This document shows, in pieces, positions 1 to 4,990 of a stretch of DNA of 5,901 bases; within the stretch, counting starts at the first letter, position 1, and the number at the start of each line of letters is the position of its first letter. The notes under the pieces are model-generated. The model searched no databases, was not told where the DNA came from, and saw nothing but the letters and a program-made list of their open reading frames with translations. Location: assembly GCA_946405565.1 (NCBI GenBank), contig CAMJHU010000146.1:1-5901 (forward strand), read 5' to 3'. The position numbers were made by a program, and so were the translations under genes. The DNA is from an uncultured Clostridia bacterium. Its GTDB lineage: Bacteria; Bacillota; Clostridia; Oscillospirales; Acutalibacteraceae.

Positions 1-918
1 CCGAGTGTGTCGGATATTCCCGCCATGCCGCAGGTGGACGCGGTCACGTCAGCGGCACAGGCATATGAAACGGGACAGGCTGCTGCGACCGCTCCCGCTG
101 CCCAGCCCGCTCAGACGGCGCCGACTGCCCAGCCCGCGCAGAATGTGTCCGCCGCACAACCCTATTCCTATCAGCCGGTACAGCAGTACAGCAGCGACGG
201 ACTGGTTTTCCCCAAACGCAAGCTCAGTGTGGGAGGTTTGATCACGCTGATTTTAGGTGCGCTTCTTTCGTTTGGCGGTCTGATTCTGGGCATCGGTGAC
301 GTGGCAGTACTGATCGAGACAATGCAAAGCCGTGCGCTGGAAGCGGTTGATATTGTGGCGTTTATCGTTTTGCTGCTGCCGCTGCTGTTTGGTATTCTGC
401 TGCTGGTGCTGGGTATCAGGCATCTGCATAAGAAAAGCACGCCAACAGTCAATCCCACAGTGGTGACAATCAACGCGAATACTGCCGCCAACCCTGCGCC
501 TGTGACCTATGCGACGCAGAACGTCCCGACACCCACGACGCTTCCGAATACCACGGCAACCACCCCCACAACCGGCGCTGCCGCCACTGCATCCACCGGT
601 GGGACCCCGACGGCGACCAACTACGATTACGCCCAGATAGCTGCCCTTCAGGACGAGACCGATAAGGTCTGCCGCAGGCGGGGACGTGGCACCGCGCTGG
701 GTTCGCTGGCGCTGACTGCCCTTTTCTGGGTGCTGGCGCTGGCGCTGGATCGGATTGCGTTTGCCATGCTGATTCTGCCGATTTTCCTCGCGATATCCTC
801 GCTGCGGTTTTCCCGCGGCAAATCCTTCCTGGGCTGGCTTTCGCTGATTATCTCGATTTTCTCTCCCATTTTCTTTATTATGGTGTTGATTATGGGACTT
901 CAGAGCATGGCTGGCTGA
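1..918 (+). CDS. Multi-spanning membrane protein of unknown function, 5' end cut by the window
   Basis: Function is not recognised. The frame is open to the left edge. The first possible start inside the window is a GTG at 7 with no visible ribosome binding site, so the gene most likely begins upstream. Counting from that GTG there are 303 residues. They comprise a low-complexity Ala/Pro/Gln segment (about 20-60), two membrane helices (about 74-97 and 115-138), a Thr/Pro/Ala/Asn-rich linker (about 143-205), a short charged stretch with the basic motif CRRRGRG (about 222-228), and three more hydrophobic segments (about 229-247, 250-265, 276-297). The architecture of disordered linker plus paired helices resembles many uncharacterised Firmicute membrane proteins that carry an N-terminal zinc ribbon, but any such domain would lie outside the window. 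It ends with TGA 43 nt before the lipoprotein gene and is probably co-transcribed with it. Confidence in the coding call is high; none is given to a function. Confidence 0.85.
   Translation, partial: PSVSDIPAMPQVDAVTSAAQAYETGQAAATAPAAQPAQTAPTAQPAQNVSAAQPYSYQPVQQYSSDGLVFPKRKLSVGGLITLILGALLSFGGLILGIGDVAVLIETMQSRALEAVDIVAFIVLLLPLLFGILLLVLGIRHLHKKSTPTVNPTVVTINANTAANPAPVTYATQNVPTPTTLPNTTATTPTTGAAATASTGGTPTATNYDYAQIAALQDETDKVCRRRGRGTALGSLALTALFWVLALALDRIAFAMLILPIFLAISSLRFSRGKSFLGWLSLIISIFSPIFFIMVLIMGLQSMAG
91..144 (+). repeat. Two 27-bp tandem units coding an Ala/Pro/Gln linker
   Basis: Units at 91-117 and 118-144 match at 21 of 27 positions by my count and encode APAAQPAQT and APTAQPAQN. A partial third unit (VSAAQP) follows. 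The repeat lies in the predicted disordered N-terminal part of the membrane protein and stays in frame. It looks like an old duplication that has drifted, mainly at third codon positions, rather than an active microsatellite. Confidence 0.7.
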
Positions 919-945
919 GGACAGGGCAAATACATTCATTAAATG

Positions 946-951
946 AAGGAG
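946..951 (+). promoter_or_regulatory. Ribosome binding site of the lipoprotein gene
   Basis: AAGGAG lies 10 nt before the ATG at 962. It decides the start, because the alternative TTG at 953 would be almost in contact with it and would place MKH before the normal basic N-region of the signal peptide. Confidence 0.75.
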
Positions 952-961
952 TTTGAAACAT

Positions 962-1630
962 ATGAAGCACAAATTTTCAATATTGGCAGCGCTGGTGCTG
1001 TCTGTGGCGATGCTGCTGACCGGCTGTGCGTCCGGCGAGGGAGGCAAGGTCAGCGGTTCTGATCAAGCCGCCGACACGGCATGGAATCCCGAAGTGACAC
1101 AGCGTTCCGTCCTGAAAGAAGAGGGAAGTCCCTGCGGCGTGGTGTATTTTCTCTATGACGACATTTACGACGCATACAACCACGATATAACGACCGACCG
1201 CGACTATTTCAAGAACATCATTGAAAAAAGCGTTTATAAGGAAGAATTTCCGTTCCTCACTTCCGTGCCGGACGATCACTGGGCGGGAACAGCGGGCGGC
1301 TGCGATTTCTATATGATTATCCCCGCCGATGAGCATTCCAAAGTAGAGGTTGTCACGCTGGAGCTGGCGGGAGATGACGATGTGGTATCCTTCAACACGG
1401 TAGGCACCATCTATCAGCAGGATGACGGCGCGCCTTTCCTGCTTAAATGCAATGTGAGCGATATTTTCCCGGAAATCCGGATTATTATCACCGACAGCAA
1501 CGGCGACGTCTTTGAATGGAGCCCGATGATCAGTATGCGGGACGGCAGCGTTTTCCTTACGGGTGAGGACGGACGCAAGGCGCATGATTTCACCCATTAT
1601 CCCGAAGGAATTCCGGAAACGGATGAATAA
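962..1630 (+). CDS. Putative surface lipoprotein, unknown family
   Basis: This 222-residue protein starts with a lipoprotein signal peptide: basic MKHK, a hydrophobic core over residues 5-19, and the lipobox L19-T20-G21-C22, so Cys22 should be lipidated and anchor the protein on the outer face of the membrane. A Gly/Ser/Asp-rich spacer follows (about 24-40), then an acidic, mixed alpha/beta-looking domain (about 50-215) with three further cysteines (58, 114, 163). No catalytic motif or known family is recognised. The ATG at 962 is chosen over the in-frame TTG at 953 because AAGGAG at 946-951 lies 10 nt before the ATG but only 1 nt before the TTG. It follows the membrane protein by 43 nt with no terminator between, so the two likely form an operon. 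A terminator follows at about 1656-1715. Confidence 0.88.
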   Translation: MKHKFSILAALVLSVAMLLTGCASGEGGKVSGSDQAADTAWNPEVTQRSVLKEEGSPCGVVYFLYDDIYDAYNHDITTDRDYFKNIIEKSVYKEEFPFLTSVPDDHWAGTAGGCDFYMIIPADEHSKVEVVTLELAGDDDVVSFNTVGTIYQQDDGAPFLLKCNVSDIFPEIRIIITDSNGDVFEWSPMISMRDGSVFLTGEDGRKAHDFTHYPEGIPETDE

Positions 1631-1655
1631 GGTTTTTGTATAAAAAACGTCATAT

Positions 1656-1715
1656 AAAAAATTGACCCTGCGCGGCGCGGCATTTTATCACAATGCGGCA
1701 CTGTGCAGGGTTTTT
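1656..1715. terminator. Intrinsic terminator between convergent genes, likely bidirectional
   Basis: ACCCTGCGC at 1665-1673 pairs with GTGCAGGGT at 1703-1711 (one G-U pair). An inner GCATT/AATGC stem (1680-1684 with 1692-1696) has a 7-nt loop, with an internal loop between the two stems. A T run follows on the plus strand (1711-1715) and an A run precedes (1656-1660), giving a U tract in both directions. It sits between the lipoprotein stop at 1630 and the phosphatase stop at 1732, so it can end transcripts from both sides. Confidence 0.75.
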
Positions 1716-1731
1716 GATTTGGTTTGGAAGA

Positions 1732-2430
1732 TTACACATCCACGTTTGCAAAGAGACGTTCCACTGTCACGCTTGGCTCGTATTTTTTCATCTGCTTGCC
1801 CAGTACGTCGAAATTGGACTTGCGCCCGGTCAGGTTGTGGCAGTCGGTGCCGAAGACGATGGGATATTCGTCCTTGACAAGCTGGTTGAGCAGTTTTTTG
1901 GCTTTGCGGTCAGAGAAGGTACTGAGATTAAACTGAAAAATCGCGTCAGGGATATTGAGAATATCCGCGTAGTCCTTGGAACTGTACATATCCACATAAC
2001 GATCCAGATGAGCGATCATAATCTGTTTGCGGGTGCGGTAGGAAATTTCCTCAATTTCCTCCGCCATCCATTTGTGATAGGATTCAAACAACGGCAGTTC
2101 GATGAGCAGGGTATTCATTTCGGCGCAGCCCAACGCGGCGATGTCCTTCACTTCGGAGAGATTGCGCTCCAGCGCAACTTCGGCAGCGAGCAGGATATGG
2201 GGCATACCGTCGAAGGCGTGCGCCGCAACTTCTTCATAGGCAGCCTGACGGTTTTCGAGAAACCGTCTGACAGACTGCTGATGATGACGGTAGTGCGGCG
2301 TGGCGATAACGGTGCGGACGCCCTGCGCCGCCTGCATTTGAAGCAGACCCAGGCTGACGTCAAGATCGGCAGCCCCGTCGTCTATTCCCGGCAAAATGTG
2401 ACAATGAAAATCGGTATCAAAAAAGGACAT
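1732..2430 (-). CDS. CpsB/YwqE-family PHP-domain protein-tyrosine phosphatase
   Basis: This is a 232-residue protein of the CpsB/CapC/YwqE family, metal-dependent phosphatases that dephosphorylate the tyrosine tail of the partner BY-kinase at the cytoplasmic membrane face. The PHP motifs are all in place: DFHCHILPGIDDGA (7-20, with H9, H11, D17), ATPHYRH (43-49), the Glu in AAEVALERN (E84), IAHLDRY (139-145) and FGTDCHN (193-199, with D196 and H198). Length is close to the family's usual size of about 240-260. The start at 2430 (MSFFDTDFHCH) is preferred over an in-frame start at 2502 because AAAGGCGG lies about 8 nt upstream and family members begin within a few residues of the DxHxH motif; the longer form would add a hydrophobic non-family stretch. 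It lies 228 nt downstream of the kinase on the same strand. The pairing supports a kinase/phosphatase cycle. The family is assigned with high confidence; the exact substrate is inferred from context. Confidence 0.93.
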   Translation of the reverse strand: MSFFDTDFHCHILPGIDDGAADLDVSLGLLQMQAAQGVRTVIATPHYRHHQQSVRRFLENRQAAYEEVAAHAFDGMPHILLAAEVALERNLSEVKDIAALGCAEMNTLLIELPLFESYHKWMAEEIEEISYRTRKQIMIAHLDRYVDMYSSKDYADILNIPDAIFQFNLSTFSDRKAKKLLNQLVKDEYPIVFGTDCHNLTGRKSNFDVLGKQMKKYEPSVTVERLFANVDV

Positions 2431-2492
2431 AATGAGCCGCCTTTCGTGGTTGATTGGATTAAAAAAGAGTGGTGTGAAGAAATAAAGACAAA

Positions 2493-2544
2493 TCAACCAC
2501 ACGCAAGTTGAACGGCAAAGGAGTAAATGCCTGCGTGTGGTTGA
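2493..2544 (-). promoter_or_regulatory. Large hairpin between kinase and phosphatase genes: terminator or attenuator
   Basis: TCAACCACACGCA (2493-2505) and TGCGTGTGGTTGA (2532-2544) form a perfect 13-bp inverted repeat. The 26-nt loop holds a second small stem, GGCA/TGCC (2514-2517 with 2528-2531), stacked on the main one. Read on the minus strand, the stem is followed by a U-rich but interrupted tract (TTTGTCTTTATTT). It lies 114 nt past the kinase stop and 62 nt before the phosphatase start. It could be a leaky terminator that sets the kinase to phosphatase ratio, or an RNA processing or stability element. The plus-strand side has a T run only after an AAGGGC gap, so termination in that direction is less likely. 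Confidence 0.6.
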
Positions 2545-2595
2545 AGGGCTTTTTAGGTGGTTGTCCTCCCGTTGCGGAGATTGCGTGATGTACGC

Positions 2596-2613
2596 GCACC
2601 GTTTAACCGGTGC
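2596..2613. repeat. Small inverted repeat in the kinase-phosphatase spacer
   Basis: GCACCG (2596-2601) and CGGTGC (2608-2613) pair across a TTTAAC loop. There is no T run on either side, so it is not a terminator. It lies 45 nt past the kinase stop codon and might protect the 3' end of a processed kinase mRNA, but no function can be assigned. Confidence 0.4.
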
Positions 2614-2658
2614 TTATGGAGTGCTGAACCATTTCCGCTGTTTCGGGAAAAAGCGAGG

Positions 2659-4632
2659 TTAATTCTGTGTGTTCTGTTGCTTTTTGCGGTTCTTCCTGTG
2701 ACCCTTGGCATTTTCGTTTCCGTAGCCGTAGCCGTAGCCATAGCCATAGCCATAGCCGTAGCCGCCGTCAGCAGAGCCGGAATCAGTGAGAATAAAGCCC
2801 ATGAGATTGGCTTTTGCCATATGGATGGATTTGATGGCGCGATCCAGTTCAGGATACTTGGTCTTATTTTCACGTGCTGTCAGAATCAGACCCGAAGCCT
2901 TGGAAGAGATGGTGAGCGCGTCGGAAACCAGATTGATGGGAGATGTGTCGATAAACACAAAGTCATATTCGTCCGCCTGTGCCTTAATGAAATCAATCAT
3001 ATAGGTAGAGCCAAGCAGTTCCGCAGGGCTGGGCGTAGAGGGACCGGCGGAGAGAAAGTCCACACCCGGACGCACGTCACGGATGACGGCGTCCTCAAAG
3101 GTGTCAAAGCCCATCAGTACACGCGAGAGACCGTGTTTGTTGCCCACCTTGAAGTACTTGTAAATGGAGGGATTGCGCAGATCCGAGTCAACCAGAAGCA
3201 CCTTAGCGCCGATTTGTGCCATGCAGATCGCCATATTGATGGCGCTGGTGGTTTTGAGATCATTGGCAGTGGGACTGGTGATGACAATCACGCCGTTCTT
3301 CATGGTAGAGAGGGAGAAAAGAATGTTGGTGCGGATCAGGTTATAGGCTGAAGTGATGGGGAAGGGGGTATTCTGATCCAGCAGGGTAGCGGTGGTAATA
3401 ATCTTCTCGTTGTCCTCGTTTTTCTTTTTGAGTTTGGCGTTGAGATTGACGTCCTTTTTGGAGATGCCCAGGGCTTTGGAAAACTTGAAGAAGTCCGGCA
3501 CGCTGCCCAGCACAGGAATGGCATATTTTTCTGTAAGCGTTTTTTCGTCACTGATGGTCGTCTTGGTAGCGGTGCGGATGAGATAAAAGACCGTCAATCC
3601 GAAAAGCGCACAAAACGCAAAAAGAACCGTATATTTAGGCACGCTGGGAGAACTGGGGAATTGGGCGAGAGTCGGTTCACCGATTGGTTTTACCGTACCG
3701 GAGCCGACGATGTCCTCCAGCGCACGGGAAGCGATGTCAGCATAAGTGGTGCAGATATCAAACGACAGCTTCGGATCCTCTGTTTCGACGGTGATCATCA
3801 GCACTTCCGTATTGTTGACCGCCGAGAAGGAGAGTGCGCTTTTGAGATCCGCTTCCGTGATTCTGCTGCTGCCGAGCTTCTTGATGACCTCATTGGTGAT
3901 GGAATTGGTTTGCAGCATAACGATGTAGGTATCCACCATCTTCTGAGAAGCGTTGATTTCCTGCAGGTTGACGGTGGTATTATCCGCCGTGGTGTCTCTT
4001 GTAGTGACATAGAGCATGGCGGAGGACTGATATTTGGGGGGAATAAGAAAAGTAGAAAGGGAGAAGCCGATGATGCCGCCGAGAATGGTAATCAGCAGCA
4101 GCGATTTCCAGCGCTGCTGAAGGGACCGGAAGAATTTGAAAACATCAATCTCGATGGTGGTAACGTTTTCATCCTTTTCCTTGCCGGCATTCTGTACGGG
4201 TTCGGATTCACCGAGGGATTTCTCTGCCGTTTTTCCGGTGCCGGCGTATTCGGCGACGGTTTTGTAAATCAAGGGAATCAGTTGGGAACAGGTTACCATC
4301 GTTGTCGCGGCAATGACCTTGTAGGCGGCGCTGCGGGACTGACGGGCGGTGAGAGCAGCCGCGTCGAAGTCGGTTATTTTTTCCGCATCGGAGGAACGTG
4401 CAATGGACTCTATGGACTGCGCTGCGCTTACCGCGGTATCATAGGACGATTTACTGAGCTGCGAAGCGGAATCTCTGTTGGAAGGTTCCTCCGTGGGCAA
4501 CGTTCCTGTTGCGGCTGAGGCAGAACTTTTGGGACTGTTCTTTTTCTTGCGTTTCCGAAAGGTATTGAGATAGACTGAATTGATGGTAAAATCGTCAACG
4601 CTGGGGTTGTTTTTGTTTGACTTGTTATCCAA
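2659..4632 (-). CDS. Fused Wzz-type chain-length regulator and BY-family protein-tyrosine kinase
   Basis: This 657-residue inner-membrane protein should control polysaccharide chain length and export by autophosphorylating C-terminal tyrosines. An N-terminal extension (1-157) is rich in Ser/Ala/Thr, with a basic RKRKKK patch (26-31) and an uncharged stretch at 106-123. A Wzz domain follows, with TM1 about 177-198, PPKYQSSAMLYV (198-209), the proline-rich PSSPSVPK (326-333) and TM2 about 334-352. The kinase domain runs from about 410 to 620. Walker A' (VLLVDSDLRNP, 478-488) and Walker B (FVFIDTSP, 558-565) are intact. The Walker A loop (SPTANDLKTT, 453-462) keeps the Lys and Thr but lacks the usual glycines. 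The helix normally carrying ExxRxxR reads SxxNxxR (428-434). The tail holds seven Gly-Tyr pairs, then a basic, Asn/Gln-rich end. Fusion of both domains is standard in Proteobacteria, whereas model Firmicutes split them. TTG at 4632 is chosen because AAAAGGAG precedes it by 7 nt; the frame has no ATG nearby. Family certain, activity uncertain. Confidence 0.93.
   Translation of the reverse strand: MDNKSNKNNPSVDDFTINSVYLNTFRKRKKKNSPKSSASAATGTLPTEEPSNRDSASQLSKSSYDTAVSAAQSIESIARSSDAEKITDFDAAALTARQSRSAAYKVIAATTMVTCSQLIPLIYKTVAEYAGTGKTAEKSLGESEPVQNAGKEKDENVTTIEIDVFKFFRSLQQRWKSLLLITILGGIIGFSLSTFLIPPKYQSSAMLYVTTRDTTADNTTVNLQEINASQKMVDTYIVMLQTNSITNEVIKKLGSSRITEADLKSALSFSAVNNTEVLMITVETEDPKLSFDICTTYADIASRALEDIVGSGTVKPIGEPTLAQFPSSPSVPKYTVLFAFCALFGLTVFYLIRTATKTTISDEKTLTEKYAIPVLGSVPDFFKFSKALGISKKDVNLNAKLKKKNEDNEKIITTATLLDQNTPFPITSAYNLIRTNILFSLSTMKNGVIVITSPTANDLKTTSAINMAICMAQIGAKVLLVDSDLRNPSIYKYFKVGNKHGLSRVLMGFDTFEDAVIRDVRPGVDFLSAGPSTPSPAELLGSTYMIDFIKAQADEYDFVFIDTSPINLVSDALTISSKASGLILTARENKTKYPELDRAIKSIHMAKANLMGFILTDSGSADGGYGYGYGYGYGYGYGNENAKGHRKNRKKQQNTQN
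2722..2763 (-). repeat. Seven-unit hexanucleotide repeat encoding the Gly-Tyr tail
   Basis: Seven head-to-tail 6-bp units (GTAGCC or ATAGCC on the plus strand, GGCTAY on the coding strand) encode seven consecutive Gly-Tyr pairs at about residues 624-637 of the kinase. The units differ only by the tyrosine third base, and the three ATAGCC units form a central block (2740-2757). Because each unit is two codons, gain or loss of units changes the number of tyrosines without shifting the frame. Confidence 0.9.
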
Positions 4633-4639
4633 ACCGATT

Positions 4640-4647
4640 CTCCTTTT
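4640..4647 (-). promoter_or_regulatory. Ribosome binding site selecting a TTG start for the kinase
   Basis: On the minus strand AAAAGGAG is followed after 7 nt by TTG (4632-4630) and then GATAACAAG. The frame stays open upstream to a TTG at 4683, but that start has no ribosome binding site, and the extra 17 codons would include the Shine-Dalgarno sequence itself. Confidence 0.8.
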
Positions 4648-4686
4648 CACACACAAAATAATAGCGCATAGGGGAATTGCCAAGTA

Positions 4687-4718
4687 GAACGGCTGCTGTT
4701 AAGAGGCAGAAACCGTTC
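4687..4718 (-). promoter_or_regulatory. Hairpin at the 5' end of the kinase mRNA leader
   Basis: GAACGG (4687-4692) pairs with CCGTTC (4713-4718), and CTGC (4693-4696) with GCAG (4706-4709), making 10 bp with a 3-nt bulge (4710-4712) and a 9-nt loop. With the predicted start near 4720, the RNA would open with this stem after only two or three bases. Such 5' stems are known to protect bacterial mRNAs from end-dependent decay. It does not cover the ribosome binding site, which lies about 40 nt further on, and no T run follows, so it is not a terminator. Confidence 0.6.
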
Positions 4719-4726
4719 CGTGAAAT

Positions 4727-4755
4727 AGTATAACCATTACGCCTGAAGTTGTCAA
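4727..4755 (-). promoter_or_regulatory. Sigma-A-type promoter of the tyrosine kinase gene
   Basis: On the minus strand a perfect -35 box TTGACA (4755-4750) is followed by a 17-nt spacer and the -10 box TATACT (4732-4727), one mismatch from consensus. Predicted transcription start is near 4720, giving a leader of about 88 nt. No other promoter this good is seen upstream of the kinase, and the phosphatase may depend on it by read-through. Confidence 0.8.
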
Positions 4756-4913
4756 TACAATCATCTATGCCGGTAGGATTCAGACATATGGACAAACCAC
4801 AGATACGGTAAGATTCTATCATATTTTGTCAAAAAAAACAATCGCAAAATGACCAATCTTTCCTCAGGATTTTTAGCGGAAAATAGATTTGTCTGCCAAT
4901 CGCACTTTACCGC

Positions 4914-4942
4914 TTGACTTTTAACAGGTTAGATGGTAAATT
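4914..4942 (+). promoter_or_regulatory. Sigma-A-type promoter of the tatD-family gene
   Basis: TTGACT (4914-4919), a 17-nt spacer and TAAATT (4937-4942) give five of six and four of six matches to consensus. The expected start near 4949 leaves a leader of about 42 nt before the ATG at 4991. This promoter lies just upstream of a strong ribosome binding site, so the gene is probably transcribed on its own. Confidence 0.7.
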
Positions 4943-4977
4943 GAATCTATCCATTATCGTTTAACGTATACAAAAAA

Positions 4978-4983
4978 AGGAGG
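4978..4983 (+). promoter_or_regulatory. Strong ribosome binding site of the tatD-family gene
   Basis: AGGAGG, preceded by a run of A, lies 7 nt before the ATG at 4991, an optimal spacing that fixes the start. Confidence 0.85.
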
Positions 4984-4990
4984 AATAGAC

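Larger units (their letters stand above)
4633..4990. other. Divergent intergenic region between kinase and tatD genes
   Basis: These 358 bases hold no convincing gene. They are more AT-rich than the flanking coding sequence and contain one sigma-A-like promoter for each direction (minus at about 4727-4755, plus at about 4914-4942), a hairpin at the start of the kinase leader, and both ribosome binding sites. The two promoters are about 160 bp apart and do not overlap. The middle part (about 4756-4913) holds an A8 tract at 4831-4838 and an 8-bp direct repeat CAATCGCA (4839-4846, 4897-4904), but no recognised operator. Confidence 0.7.

Noticed and set aside
253..1047. Open frame of 264 codons on the minus strand across the membrane-protein and lipoprotein genes
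   Set aside because: It spans two plus-strand genes and their intergenic gap, and its translation is rich in Arg/Gln/His/Gly as expected for a reverse-complement shadow.
1632..1648. AT-rich hairpin just after the lipoprotein stop codon (GTTTTT with AAAAAC)
   Set aside because: The stem is almost all A-T with a short loop and would be weak; the GC-rich hairpin at 1665-1711 followed by T5 is the credible terminator.
1693..2511. Open frame of 272 codons on the plus strand opposite the phosphatase gene
   Set aside because: It lies antisense to a well-conserved PHP phosphatase with all its motifs, has no ribosome binding site and shows no recognisable domain. It starts inside the terminator stem region. 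Long antisense frames are common opposite GC-rich coding sequence.
2518..2544. AAAGGAG followed by a five-codon ATG frame (MPACG) on the plus strand in the spacer hairpin
   Set aside because: The spacing of 3 nt between the ribosome binding site and ATG is too short, and the surrounding minus-strand operon gives no reason for a plus-strand transcript here.
2722..2763. Possible CRISPR-like or intergenic repeat array
   Set aside because: The 6-bp units have no spacers and lie inside the kinase coding frame as Gly-Tyr codons.
2557..3351. Open frame of 264 codons on the plus strand opposite the kinase domain
   Set aside because: It is antisense to the Walker motifs and the Gly-Tyr repeat; its Val/Ala dipeptide run is simply the complement of that repeat. 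No start signal is seen.
3661..4518. Open frame of 285 codons on the plus strand opposite the Wzz domain
   Set aside because: It is antisense to clear Wzz transmembrane and proline motifs, has atypical composition and has no ribosome binding site.
4625..4822. Minus-strand frame of 65 codons in the kinase leader
   Set aside because: It begins upstream of the predicted kinase promoter, has no ribosome binding site, and runs through the kinase leader and start codon. No homology is recognised.
4827..4832. A second TTGACA on the minus strand upstream of the kinase
   Set aside because: No acceptable -10 box lies at 16-18 nt from it, and the promoter at 4727-4755 is much better.
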